From NCBI RefSeq assembly GCF_038396675.1, contig NC_088927.1, positions 32,536,001-32,600,000 on the forward strand: a DNA stretch of 64,000 nt, written 5' to 3'. Source of the stretch: Hydra vulgaris. Lineage: Eukaryota; Cnidaria; Hydrozoa; Anthoathecata; Hydridae. Shown here in pieces: positions 48,159 to 63,415 of this stretch. How positions within the stretch are numbered: the stretch's first letter is position 1; each line of letters begins with the position of its first letter. The translations under genes and the position numbers were made by a program. A model generated the notes under the pieces. It saw nothing but the letters and a program-made list of their open reading frames with translations, was not told the origin of the DNA and made no database searches.

Positions 48159-49146
48159 AAATTAAGCACATATTAAAAAAATTTAATTACGAAATGTTAA
48201 AACTTTTTATTGATTCATTTATTTTCATCAATTATTCATTTTAAAGTTTGATGAACTCATGTAAGTGCATAGCTTTTTAAAAAAAAAATGTGATTAAAAA
48301 CACAGAAAGGACAATGGTGTTCTCTGACAACTTTTCAAACTTAAAAAAAACAAATTATATAATTACTTAGAATTATATAATTAAGATAAAAACTGTCATT
48401 TATTTGATAATGATAGATTATAACTGTAAACTTGAATTACCATAAGTTTTTATTGCGGAAAATTATTTTCATATTTACGGATAAATCAGCGAAGTAATGT
48501 GGATAAATTCTAGAATTGGAAAAGAATGAAATAAAGTAATAAAAAAGAACTAAATAATTGAGTTTCTTCTTTTAAGATGTTCATTTTATTCTAAAAATGA
48601 CTAACAATATACTGTAGATGTCCCTTATTCCGAACAGCTTTAGTTCACTTATTGTTATATCTATTATTTTTGTGGAATTTTTAAAAGGAAAACCGATTAA
48701 TAAATTGAAAGACTAGGGTAATGAGAATATGAAGAAATATTTTCAGAATGTATATTGATGCCACGAAATTTTTTAATTGCAAGCAAAACACTTTTTAAAA
48801 CTCTGAAAAACCAACAATATAAAACCGACTTGAAAAAAAAAAAGACAATTTAAACTGCGTACTGTTCGATGTAGAATTTGATGGTGATTATTTATCAGAA
48901 AAAATAAAGTCAAAAATTAGCAATACTACGTAAGATATTTTGAAAACAGTACTTTTCTGCATAATTAAAACGTTTCTTAAATTCCGAACAGATTTTGGAA
49001 TAGATATTTTGTGTGCTAAAGTTGGCGTTTTTACGTGCAAGTAATTAACAACAATATTTAACAATAGTATTTTAACGACGTTAACTTAAAAACTAAAACT
49101 TTTTAAATGCATTTCTGAACGTCTTGTTTATCTTGACGTTTGTTAA
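48159..49146. other. No gene recognised; 5' flank of second pogo element
   Basis: AT-rich. No terminal inverted repeat of the downstream pogo-type element could be picked out. Confidence 0.45.
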
Positions 49147-50956
49147 TAAAAAAAATTAAGATCGCGAAAAAAAATTAAACTCTGTATTGAGACTATCAAT
49201 AATAAGATGTCATATTCAGAAGCCGCTTTATGTTATAACATTCCTAAAACAACTATTTTTTGCAGATTAAAAGGAATAAATGGAGCTGCTGGTGTTGGTA
49301 GACCCAGAGCAATAAGCTAAGTAACGAAGAGCTAAGTAACGGAGAGGCTTAAGTTGAACTCCTACAGTTTAAGAGTGACGTTGGCTTCAGCTTAAAATGA
49401 GATAATGTTTTCAAAAACTAATTGATGGAATCTAAACAAACTCATTTATGCAAGACCGGTAAACCTACTCGAAGTAATACAATAGTTTCATGAAAAATTA
49501 TGCGAAAAATATATGTGAAAGAAAAGCTACTAGCATGCAAGCTGTAAGAGCGGTGTCTTCGCAACCAGCAATTATTGATGAATGATTCAGCCAAGTTGAC
49601 GCTGTTTATCGAGAGCATAAGTTAAATGAAAAGCCGTTTCATGTACTCAACTGTGATAAAAGTGTTTGTCGAAAAGGAATAAAAAATCCAAAACAACTTA
49701 CCCCAACAAATAAAAAACATGACTACATCATCAAGTCGTTTACAAAGGTTGAAATTTGATGAAAGCTTGGGTTCAAGATGGTGCTTCTGATGTTTATTAT
49801 TCTACCAGCAAATCAGGTTGGATGGAAAGTAAAAATTTGACAGAATGGTTTCGTTCAATTTTTATTAGTTCAACAAACTTCAAGGATCTAAACAAACTTC
49901 AAGGATCTAAGCAAACAAACTTCAAGGATCTAAAATTCTATTTTTAGACGGCCAAGCATCTCACATTAATTTTGAATTAATAAGATTATCTGAATCAAAC
50001 AACATAATTTTATTCAGATTGCCAGCTCACATAAGTCATTTTTCGCAACCACTAGATGTTGGAGTTTTTAAAACAGTAAAGGGGAAATGGAAGCGAATTG
50101 TAAAAGTTTACTTGGTTAGAAATTTTTAATTAAGTTTAAGTAAACGGCAGTTTCCAGCCATGCTAAAAGACTTTATTGCAAATAAAGGCTTTAAAGCGGA
50201 AGATGCACGTAGTGGTTTTGAAAATACAGGCATATTTCCACTCAATCGTTCAAAAATAACTCTAAACAAAACTGCAATCGGCGCTATTTTTCAAGATGTA
50301 ACAAGTGACAAAATTGAGAATTGTTTTTCTGGAAAGTCTCAAATTTCACTCGATAAAACTAATAAATTAAATTCAAAAAACTCTACGAATAGACTTTCAA
50401 CAAAAGAAGTATTGCTCAAAGAATTAAATAGCATCAAAAATGCCGTTAAACAAGCATCTTTTGATATTAATAAATCAGTACTCAGTGTGCTTAGAGATAG
50501 ATTAAAGCCTCTTTCCAGTAGTAAAGAAAAGGGAACAATAACTAAAAGAACAACAAGTTATAACATGACTGAACTATTTGCAATGGCTCAGGACGAAGCA
50601 ACACAAGCTGCTAAAAAAAGAAAAGTAGGCGAAAAAAAAGCCAGAAAAGTTATAAGAGAAAAAAAAATTATACTCAGCAATTCTTAAAGAACAAAAGTTT
50701 AAAAAAAAAGAAGAAAAAAACCTTTTAAAACTTAAAAAACCCCGAAAACGGTCTCAGAAATATAACAAAACAACAAAGATGTCTACTAGTCAAAATATTG
50801 AGTGCTTTCCTGCTGCCAGTTGTAATCCCTACCATATCAATCGTCTTTGTATTTCCTGCGAAAGCCTTTGGGACGAAGCTACAATCAGTAAATGGGTTGC
50901 ATTTGAAAAGTGCTCTAACTGGTATTCCTTGCATTATCAATTATCACGAAACAATT
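49147..50956 (+). pseudogene. Second pogo/Tigger-type transposase, broken
   Basis: The N-terminal psq-type helix-turn-helix reads from about 49155 (INNKMSYSEAALCYNIPKTT, then FCRLKG). Degraded text with stops follows, with HVLNCDKSV near 49640 holding the first catalytic Asp. GASDVYYSTSKSGWMESKNL at 49780 leads to a local triplication of a CAAACTTCAAGGATCTAA unit, then LFLDGQASHINFEL (second Asp) and LPAHISHFSQPLDVGVFKTV (third Asp). Block 50160-50687 is a clean C-terminal frame, rich in Lys/Ser and ending with a nuclear-signal-like KKRKVGEKKARK. A shifted frame continues with CNPYHINRLCISCESLWDEA to about 50956, like the Cys/Trp-rich tails of this group. All three Asp remain, but multiple stops make it dead. 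It is a different subfamily from the copy at 2387. Confidence 0.82.
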
Positions 50957-51305
50957 GAATTAACTGCGATAACTAACTGCGATACTATTTAATGGCGAAG
51001 AATAATGGCGTGGTTATAATAATGGAAGGTAAAAAATAACAATTTTCAGTGAGAAAAATTAAGGGTTTACTGAACAATGTTTTAGCCTTTGAATTACTGC
51101 CATTTAAAAATACAACTGCGTAAGGGATACAACTGCTTAAGGGATAAAACTGCATTGCTATATGATAAAAAAACACTAAGAGCTTCCTACTTGATTAATG
51201 GGGGAACATTCGCTAAGGCTGCAACATACCTGATACTAATAACTGAGATTTCTTCTGGTTAACAACGGTTAACTGACAGAAACAGGAAGTGACTGTGAAG
51301 GTTTT
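50957..51305. other. Spacer with short ACTGC/AGGGATA repeats
   Basis: Includes CAACTGCGTAAGGGATACAA, repeated in variants at 51113-51155 (three near-copies of ACTGC..AAGGGATA). No frame. Confidence 0.45.
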
Positions 51306-51349
51306 TTAGCTAATATAAAGACTGCAATTGCAGCCTTTATATTAGCTAA
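51306..51349. repeat. 15-bp hairpin at the hAT truncation point
   Basis: TTAGCTAATATAAAG (51306-51320) and its exact inverse (51335-51349) flank a self-complementary CTGCAATTGCAG. On the minus strand the second arm is a continuation of hAT coding sequence (GCTAATATAAAGGCTGCAAT, reading ANIKAAI in a shifted frame). The other arm is therefore an inverted copy of that coding sequence, marking a fold-back breakpoint. Confidence 0.75.
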
Positions 51350-52472
51350 TCGTGCACAGCAATCCTTTGAGTGCTGGCTCTGAGAAAAGAAAGGTCTGTT
51401 TGCATAACCTTATCCAAAGCTTTGGCAAAGGCTGCAGCTGTATGTTGGCCACTAAATTGCTGGCAAGCAAGAACAAACTTTTTCAGTTCAAAGTTTTTGT
51501 TGATGAAATGAAGAGTTGCAGATATGTAAGAATCGTTGCTTCTGCTTGTCCACATGTCTGTCGAAGCCCCAAGGCCTTCACAGTCATTGAGTTCTCTAGC
51601 CAATTCCTCAGAAATGTATTGCTTTACCTGTCCGTAAAGCAATGGGAGTTTTTGCCTAAAAAATAAAATAATAATAACCAATTAAATATATATAATGCCA
51701 GAGTTTCAAATTACAATTATCCATGCAAACGTTTTTACAGCAGTAACTTATTTTTGACAGCAGCATGCTGTACTAGGAAAGAATTTTACACACACACACC
51801 TTAAAAAAGTTGTTGCAGACTTGACCGTCATCCTGGTTTCCCTTTTGGCCACATACTTTTTGAATCCTTCCGTCTCAACAATGTTGAATGAGAGAGAACA
51901 GCTCACCAACAGCTCAAGTAGGTCGAAATCATAGTCAAGTTGGCGCTTGTCAAAAATTGAAACTTTGGGCTGAAAGTATCCAACAATTGAATTGTTAGGT
52001 GTGGATTGGGCTGGCAATTACATCTTCTGTTTGTGTGTTTTCAGAGGAGTGTTGTTTGATAGACTGTTGATGAAATCTGAAAAAAAAATTAAATTGAAAC
52101 AGTTAAACTTTATTTATGAGCATCTAAAGCTAAATAAGAAAATTGCACATAACAGGGACCGCCTGTATTTTAAATTTTCTTACTGTCACGGTTCTTTTTA
52201 TATTCGTCCACATTGACCAAAGCTTGGTGAAGTTCCAGTGAATTCGCGTCATCTTGCTCAGTTTCTGCTAGCTCAGAGGCTACCACTCATGCAAGAATTC
52301 CTTTGTGACACTTTAAATGAGACCTTAAAGCGTCAGTTGACGAGTTTTTCATTTTTAGAATTCTTCCGGATTCCTTACACTTTCCAGAAGGATCACGCTC
52401 ACCTGGAGGTGCGTCATCAGGAGCCTTTGTTTTGTCAAACTCTTTCCACAATGATTTTGTTGAAGGAGCCAT
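51320..52472 (-). pseudogene. BED-finger hAT transposase (ZBED-like), 5' part only
   Basis: Minus strand. Exon 1 (52472 to about 52190) reads MAPSTKSLWKEFDKTKAP, then CKESGRILKMKNSSTDALRS followed by HLKCHKG, a BED-type zinc finger. It has an in-frame stop at 52287 and a GTAAGA donor near 52190. After an intron with an ACACAAACAG acceptor at about 52023, exon 2 (about 52022-51748) reads STPNNSIVGYFQPKVSIFDK and DLLELLVSCSLSFNIVETEG. The next block (51681-51346) reads LPLLYGQVKQYISEELAREL, LGASTDMWTSRSNDSYISAT (catalytic Asp region of Ac-type hAT) and HFINKNFELKKFVLACQQFS. It then breaks at the hairpin. The C-terminal half with the dimerisation domain is missing. Confidence 0.8.
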
Positions 52473-52499
52473 TTTTTAGTTTGTAGAGAGGTTTTTTTT

Positions 52500-54324
<1,825 letters not shown>

Positions 54325-54330
54325 ATATAA

Positions 54331-57764
<3,434 letters not shown>

Positions 57765-57779
57765 AGTCCATTTTACTAG

Positions 57780-58015
57780 CAATTTAGCACTCAGACTCAT
57801 TTAGTTTATCTGACTACATGTTGTCATCCTCCTCTGATTGGTGTAACCTTTAATTTGCAAAGGTCTGCACAAATTACACCATCTTTATTAAAAGAAAATA
57901 TTTTATGAAACAATCACTACGGCAATAACAATGAGCAAAATCAAGCATCTAACCTGGTGCAGCAGGCAACCTGGTGCAGCAGGAACCTGGTGCAGCAACT
58001 CTATTCAAAATATGG
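57780..58015 (-). pseudogene. C-terminal fragment of HEEADTR-family gene, with 17-bp repeat
   Basis: On the minus strand the text after AACCTGGTGCAGC units reads LDFAHCYCRSDCFIKYF, then in neighbouring frames ICADLCKLKGYTNQ and an acidic tail with SDKLNESEC. This is the same Cys-rich terminus as 45840-46046. The repeat (57954-58000: CAGCAACTC, CAGCAGGAACCTGGTG...) is an expansion of the codons for PAAPG, which precede LDFVDCYC in the plus-strand copy. Only the tail is present; the rest of the gene is not found upstream. Confidence 0.6.
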
Positions 58016-58360
58016 AAATAGAACCTTGATTATTAAAACAAGAATTTGTGAAAAGACTTGGGTATTTGCTAGTGTAACACATAAAAATAGCTAATTTTAA
58101 AACTTTTATCAAAAAAAAATCACATATAAACTTGAAGGAGTTTTAAGTGAATTTTAAACTTTGTGTTAAACACCAGATTAAATATGAGTTTAGCGATAAA
58201 CTCCCGACTTAACTTAAATTAAGTTTTTAACTCCTTAGCGTGGATTAAATTTTTTTTTTCAAAACTAGTTTATAAAAGTATCAAAGAATATAGCCTAGTT
58301 TAAAACTTTTTGAAAAAAAATTTACTTAAAAAATACTTTCAGTGAGTTATTTATGTTTAC

Positions 58361-58757
58361 CTCATTGTTTTAGATGGAATGAAACCATTACACAATGCAA
58401 TTACAACAATGGAACTAGGTTCAGCAACTGAAACTACTTCAGAAATATGTTCATCTATCTTTCGCAAAGTTTCCTTTTAAAATAAAATCGTTACCAGCTT
58501 AACAATAATATAATAACATTATAGATATAAATGATAATAATAACATCAATAATAACAATAATAATAATAAATAATAAAATTAATAATAATAATTATAGTA
58601 ATACAATAATAATTTAACGCATAAACATATTATTTATTATTTTTTTCATTAATTTATTATTTAACACATAAACATATTATTTAAATATTAGCTAATAATT
58701 TACAAAAATATAAATAACAAAAAACCTTTTGTTCTTTTTCAGTGACAACAACTTCTG
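58361..58757 (-). CDS. Two candidate exons of an unidentified minus-strand gene
   Basis: Exon 58757-58726 (32 nt) follows a TTTATTTTTAG acceptor and encodes EVVVTEKEQK. Exon 58473-58361 (113 nt) follows an AG and ends at a GTAAAC donor; it encodes ETLRKIDEHISEVVSVAEPS, then SIVVIALCNGFIPSKTM. Joined, the frame is open across the junction. The text is not simple sequence and has no stops, unlike the mobile-element remnants around it, so this may be part of a living gene. I do not recognise the protein. The donor of the 32-nt exon (GTTTTTTG) is weak, and no start or terminal exon was found. Confidence 0.4.
58500..58620. repeat. (AAT)n-rich simple repeat
   Basis: Imperfect AATAAT/AACAAT repeats in the interval between the two minus-strand candidate exons. 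Confidence 0.9.
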
Positions 58758-59159
58758 CTAAAAATAAAACAAATAGAAATATAAAATTAAAAAAAAAATG
58801 TTTTATTTTTTATGCAATCTGTATACAATAACAAATCAATTAAAAAATAGAGCAATTCAACAAGAAAAATATAAAATAGAGCAATTCAACAAGAAAAATA
58901 TAAGTCAAAAGTTCACTATTACAATAACAAGACAAAACTCTTAAGTATAAACTTTTTTATTTAATTTTTATTTTAGCTTATTTGAAGGTTTATAGTAGAT
59001 TTTCATAACCTGAAAGTTAACAACATAGTTAACTAATATTAAGTTAAAATAACAATGTAAACTTTCATTTTCATTTATAATTTTTGTAACTACTAAAAGT
59101 TAAGAAATCAGCAAAGTATCATGACTAACACCTGCCACAACTGAAATGCTCAGTTAATG

Positions 59160-59370
59160 CCAGGGCTGTGGAGTTAGAGTCGCTAAACAAAATCGCAACT
59201 CTGACTCCAATAGTAAAACTTCTCGGTATTGCATGTGCATATACAAAATATTTAACCTTCAAAAAATTTTTTTTTTAATTATTGCATAATTTTTTTTTAA
59301 AGAATTCAAAGAATTTTGCAAAAATTTTGTATTGGAGTCGTACTCTGAAAATTTCAATGATTATAGTCAT
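59160..59370. mobile_element. CAGGGCTGTGGAGT-type repeat
   Basis: CAGGGCTGTGGAGTTAGAGT at 59161, with ACTCTGACTCCAAT at 59199 and TTGGAGTCGTACTCTGA at 59332, matches the start and inner GGAGTC motifs of a common hAT-type MITE family (CAGGGCTGTGGAGTCGGAGTC). The far terminus was not found. Confidence 0.5.
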
Positions 59371-60017
59371 AATTGGTAATTTTATCTTTTTATGCATACA
59401 TATTTCACTGCACTTAGATTAATAAATCTTTTATAAATAATCCAGCAATCTTATCCCTAAAACTTACCAAATTAAAATAGTAACATTCATAAAAAGTCAT
59501 TAAATTTTCCAATTGCTCACTTTTTCCTGGAAACTTTGTGCTAATAATTTTTTGTGTTAATTTCTCATTTTAATAAAAACTACCAAAAAATGTTAATCTT
59601 TTTTTTTTTGATTAATGTTAAGCAGTCCCTTTTCTTTTGGGTTATCCAAAATTCATAAAAAAACAAAAACATGAAAAATTCATTTTATGGTTGCCAATAT
59701 AAACAGATAATAAAAATTTAACGCAAACAACTGAGTAAAAATAAAGTTTTCAGTACCAAGAATTCATGTCAACAACATTCAGTATCAACAAATCATGAGC
59801 ATACGAAGAAGAGTCTAATGTGAAAAAGAAGATAACTCTTTTAACTAAAAAGGAAAATAGGTTTATTTCAATGGTTCATGGTCAAAATTTATTAATCAAT
59901 ATAGTTGATGCTAGGATTTGATTGAATATTCTATTAATTTCTATATATAAACTTTTTACTAATATACGAGGAAAAACCAGAGGAATAAGAATTAGTATTC
60001 TTTAATAAACACACAGA
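59371..60017. other. No gene recognised
   Basis: AT-rich spacer leading to the (AT)n tract at 60019-60041 that abuts the Tc1 element. Confidence 0.45.
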
Positions 60018-60047
<30 letters not shown>

Positions 60048-60048
<1 letters not shown>

Positions 60049-61560
60049 CAGTAGGCAAAAAAATCAATGGCACAAGTTTTTTTTTTTAACTTATCCGTTT
60101 TCCCATATTTTTTAAAAACTGTAAAAAAATGTAAATGTACATCAAAGAGTACTACTATTATGAAGATTTTTATATGTATTTGTGCACGATTTTACCAAAG
60201 GATTATTGTTTTTAAAAACATTAAAAGCACACAGGTGTTATATTGGAAGCAAAAAAATAAATGGCACAATAACTTTATTTAGTATTTTTTTGAATTTTTG
60301 TGGGAAAAAAAATAAAATTTTGGTAAGTTCAAGTCTAAAATTATATTTACATATGTACCACATAAGATGTGTTCATATGTAACATATTTGTAACGCACAA
60401 GTTTTGATTAACTGAATAAAATTGATTAATTTATAGCAACACGCTCATTGTAAAATGACATTGGAAGATTTCTCAAAGAAACTTAGTTTAGTTAGTGGAT
60501 TTGGTAAATAGTGGCAAGACCTACAGAGAAGTTAATAAACAGACTGGAATCCCTTTTTGAACTGTCGGCAACATTATAAAAAGCATAATTTGAATGGGAC
60601 TACAACCAATATATCAGGAAGAGGCGGTAAAAGGAAAACATCTGCTGCTATTGATAGAAACATTATTTTACAAGTGAAAACAGATTTGAAGCTGCTCAAA
60701 AGATTGCAGATAAAGTTAACACAACCACAAAATCATGATTTCAGCTCAAACTATCCGAAATAGAATTAGAGCAAAGATTTCATGGTAGACTATGTTGCAG
60801 AAAACCCTATTTGACTCTAAGACATATGAAACAAAAATTATTATTTGAAAAAAAGTATGCAGACAAGACTATTGAGTATTGGAAGAAAGTAATTTGGAAT
60901 GATGAACCCAAATTTAACCTGACCTTTTCGGATGGACACCAAAAAGTCTGGCAAAAACAAGGTGAGGCATACAAATTGAGTTGCATGAGAGGAACAGTAT
61001 GAGAGACATACAAATGAATGACATACAATGAGAGGCATACAAATTGAGTTTCATGAGAGGAACAGTAAAACACGGTGGTGAAAATGTCATGGTGTGGGGA
61101 TCAATGGCTTGGCGAGAAGCTGGCAAATTAACTTTCATTGAATCAACTATGAACGCCAGTTTGTATATAGACATTTTAAAGCAAAATTTGAAACCCTCTG
61201 CTCGTAAATTTAGATTTGGAAACAACTTCATCTTTCAACAGGACAATGACCCAAAACATACTGCCATTGCAACAAAGAATTTTTTCGAAAAAATAATATT
61301 AATGTAATGGAATGGCCTGCCCAGTCCCCCGACCTTAATTCGATTGAGCATTTAGTACATTCTAGTACTACATGTACTACATTGTAGTACATTCTAGAAC
61401 GGAAAATTCAAGATCGGGCTTACAGAAGACAAAATTATCTAAATACAGCAATAGTCAAAGCATGGGAGAAAATCACTCCAGAAGAAACCAAGTCTCTTGT
61501 GGAATCGATGAAAAAAACTTCTTAAAACCACTTTAAGAAGAACAGATAAACTGTTTTAAA
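60048..61560 (+). pseudogene. Tc1-type transposon, broken transposase
   Basis: The left end ACAGTAGGCAAAAAAATCAA (60048) is followed 195 bases later by a similar site (GGAAGCAAAAAAATAAATGG, 60245), the two-site layout of IR/DR Tc1 elements. Coding text starts at 60456 (MTLEDFSKKLSLVSG), with a helix-turn-helix region full of stops and shifts. WKKVIWNDEPKFNL at about 60880 contains the first catalytic Asp. A tandem duplication at 60963-61066 follows. Then 61065-61300 reads KHGGENVMVWGSMAWREAGK and FQQDNDPKHTA with the second Asp. MEWPAQSPDLNSIEHL-like text follows at 61300-61350 in another frame. The tail runs to about 61525. A matching right terminus was not found. Confidence 0.82.
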
Positions 61561-62596
61561 ATAATTGGTTTATAACATTTATTGGATAGTCTGTAAAAAT
61601 TATAGGACATTCTGTAAAAAAAAAAAATTTTTACTCATTTGAGTTTTTTATTAAAAAGAACTCACATTTTAAAAGCTGTTCATAACTTCTGAAATTGCAA
61701 AAAGTAAAGTCAACAGTATTTACAATTTTCTTCCCATTTAACGCAACCTGATAAAATAAAGAAGGAGAATAATTACCTTTTAATTACTAGTTCCACACAA
61801 TCTAAACCATCAGGATATATAACTACTTTGTATTTAGTTTTAATACATATCTACTTCATATTTAATTTTTAATAGCAAAAATAAATTTCACATACTTAAA
61901 GAGGTGTCTGAAATAAATAGAGGTGTCTGAAACAACTCTACTTTATTTCAGAAAATTTTTGGAAGAAGAAAAAAAAAAGAAAATAATTTTATATAAAAAA
62001 CTTTCATTTTTTGGCATACTAATAAATTTTTTTCTTATATAGATAGTATCTTCCTATTTAAAACATTTAAATTCAAAATATAATCAGCAAATAAAAAAGT
62101 ATAGTATATAATACCAATATGAAACAAAATATATTGGTATTGAGCCAACCTAAGTTTGCACTTGTAGATATAGTTTCTTGTATAGTGTGCCAACCTAAAC
62201 CTGCACTTATATATACTTATATATATATATATTTTTTCTTTTATATTATGCATAAATTTCCCTGAAAAATTATAAACTTTATTACAAAATTGAAAAAGAT
62301 AAAAAGACAAGGAAAAAAATAGAAATATTATCAAATAATTTAATTTCATAGAAAAATGCCTACCTTAACCAAAAAAACTGAACCTAATAACAAATGTATA
62401 CTTAAATGTAAAACAAAGAAATAAAAAATTAAAAAGCAAAAACTTTTAATTCCTAAAGTTGTTATTTTGCAGTTTTTATTGAAATGATGACTGTTCCTTT
62501 TGTATGTATAAAAAAAAACACTTAAATTGTTTTTTTTTATACATACAAAAGTGTAAAGATTACATGCAACTAAGAGTTCTATATTTTAATAAATAC

Positions 62597-62597
<1 letters not shown>
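61561..62597. other. Spacer with small duplications
   Basis: GAGCCAACCTAAGTTTGCAC at 62141 is repeated as GTGCCAACCTAAACCTGCAC at 62187. Nothing coding is supported. Confidence 0.45.
62497..62551. repeat. Perfect 24-bp hairpin
   Basis: Arms 62497-62520 (CTTTTGTATGTAT then A9) and 62528-62551 with a 7-base loop. Size would allow a small-RNA-like fold, but A/T composition makes a fold-back relic more likely. Confidence 0.8.

Positions 62598-62690
<93 letters not shown>
62598..62690. repeat. (AT)n microsatellite
   Basis: About 93 bases of (AT)n ending exactly at the CAGTATTGGAC terminus of the next Tc1 element. Confidence 0.97.
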
Positions 62691-62693
<3 letters not shown>

Positions 62694-62990
62694 TATTGGA
62701 CAAAACATTTGCAACCAACATCGAACAATGCTAAAAAGTGTTCCTAATTTTACATGTCTTAAAAACGAAACGAACTATACTACCACAGCAAACAGTTCAG
62801 GAGTCTGGAGTCATAGCATGCCATGACATGAGCAATCAGCTGACAGGTGACAGCACACAGGCAGAATTTCGTTGACAAGTGCCATTTTGCAGCGGACAAA
62901 ACAAGTGCAACTTTTTTGGTTTGTTTCATTTTCTTAAGTCTGGTCCGTGTCAACGTCACGGGAGTTTTTTAATAATTAAAGAAAGTATCC

Positions 62991-63117
62991 AGAAGTTTCC
63001 AGAAGCATGCAGAAGCTTACAGAAGTTTCCAGAAGAAGCATCTGGAAGCATCCAGTAGCATCCAGAATTATCCAGAAACATTCAGAAGCATCCAGACGCA
63101 TCTAGAATCTTCCAGAA
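62991..63117 (+). promoter_or_regulatory. Heat-shock-element array of the Tc1 transposon
   Basis: Three perfect nGAAnnTTCnnGAAn sites occur at 62991-63005, 63021-63035 and 63104-63118. Between the first two, further GAA units at 63012 and a TTA at 63017 keep the 5-base register, giving up to nine units in phase from 62992 to 63034. Many more AGAAGCATCC repeats lie at 63035-63100. This is the binding pattern of trimeric HSF. It ends about 25 bases before the TATA box. Binding is inferred from sequence only. Confidence 0.65.
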
Positions 63118-63141
63118 CAGGTTCACACAGGTTCATTTTAC

Positions 63142-63178
63142 TATATAAGAAACATGTAAATCGACATGTAATTCAGTC
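63142..63178 (+). promoter_or_regulatory. TATA box and TCAGTC initiator
   Basis: TATATAAG at 63142-63149 is followed by ATTCAGTCAGT with the initiator-like TCAGTC at 63173-63178. That places the presumed start A (63175) about 30 bases downstream of the TATA box. The initiator matches the arthropod-type consensus TCAGT. About 240 bases of leader separate it from the ATG at 63416. Confidence 0.6.
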
Positions 63179-63415
63179 AGTATATGGAAGTCAATCAGTC
63201 AGTATTATCAAGACAGTTTATCGAAGTGAGTTTTATCAAAGTGTTTTATCGAAGAACATCAATACAAGAAGTGAAATACAACAAGTGTTTCATTACATCA
63301 ATACAATCCACATGCAACCAAGACGTTGTGTTTCACAGAGCATTATTGTATCATCACAAGGTAAATGTAACACGGTAAGCCTTGAGAAGTGTGATTATTT
63401 ATTTTTATTATTTTT

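Noticed and set aside
60807..61231. Minus-strand frames of 65-105 codons over the Tc1 element
   Set aside because: They are antisense shadows of the Tc1 transposase, enlarged by the local duplication at 60963-61066.
62035..62349. 104-codon minus-strand frame
   Set aside because: Low-complexity F/Y/I/K-rich text over AT-rich DNA with a small duplication; no domain or splice context.
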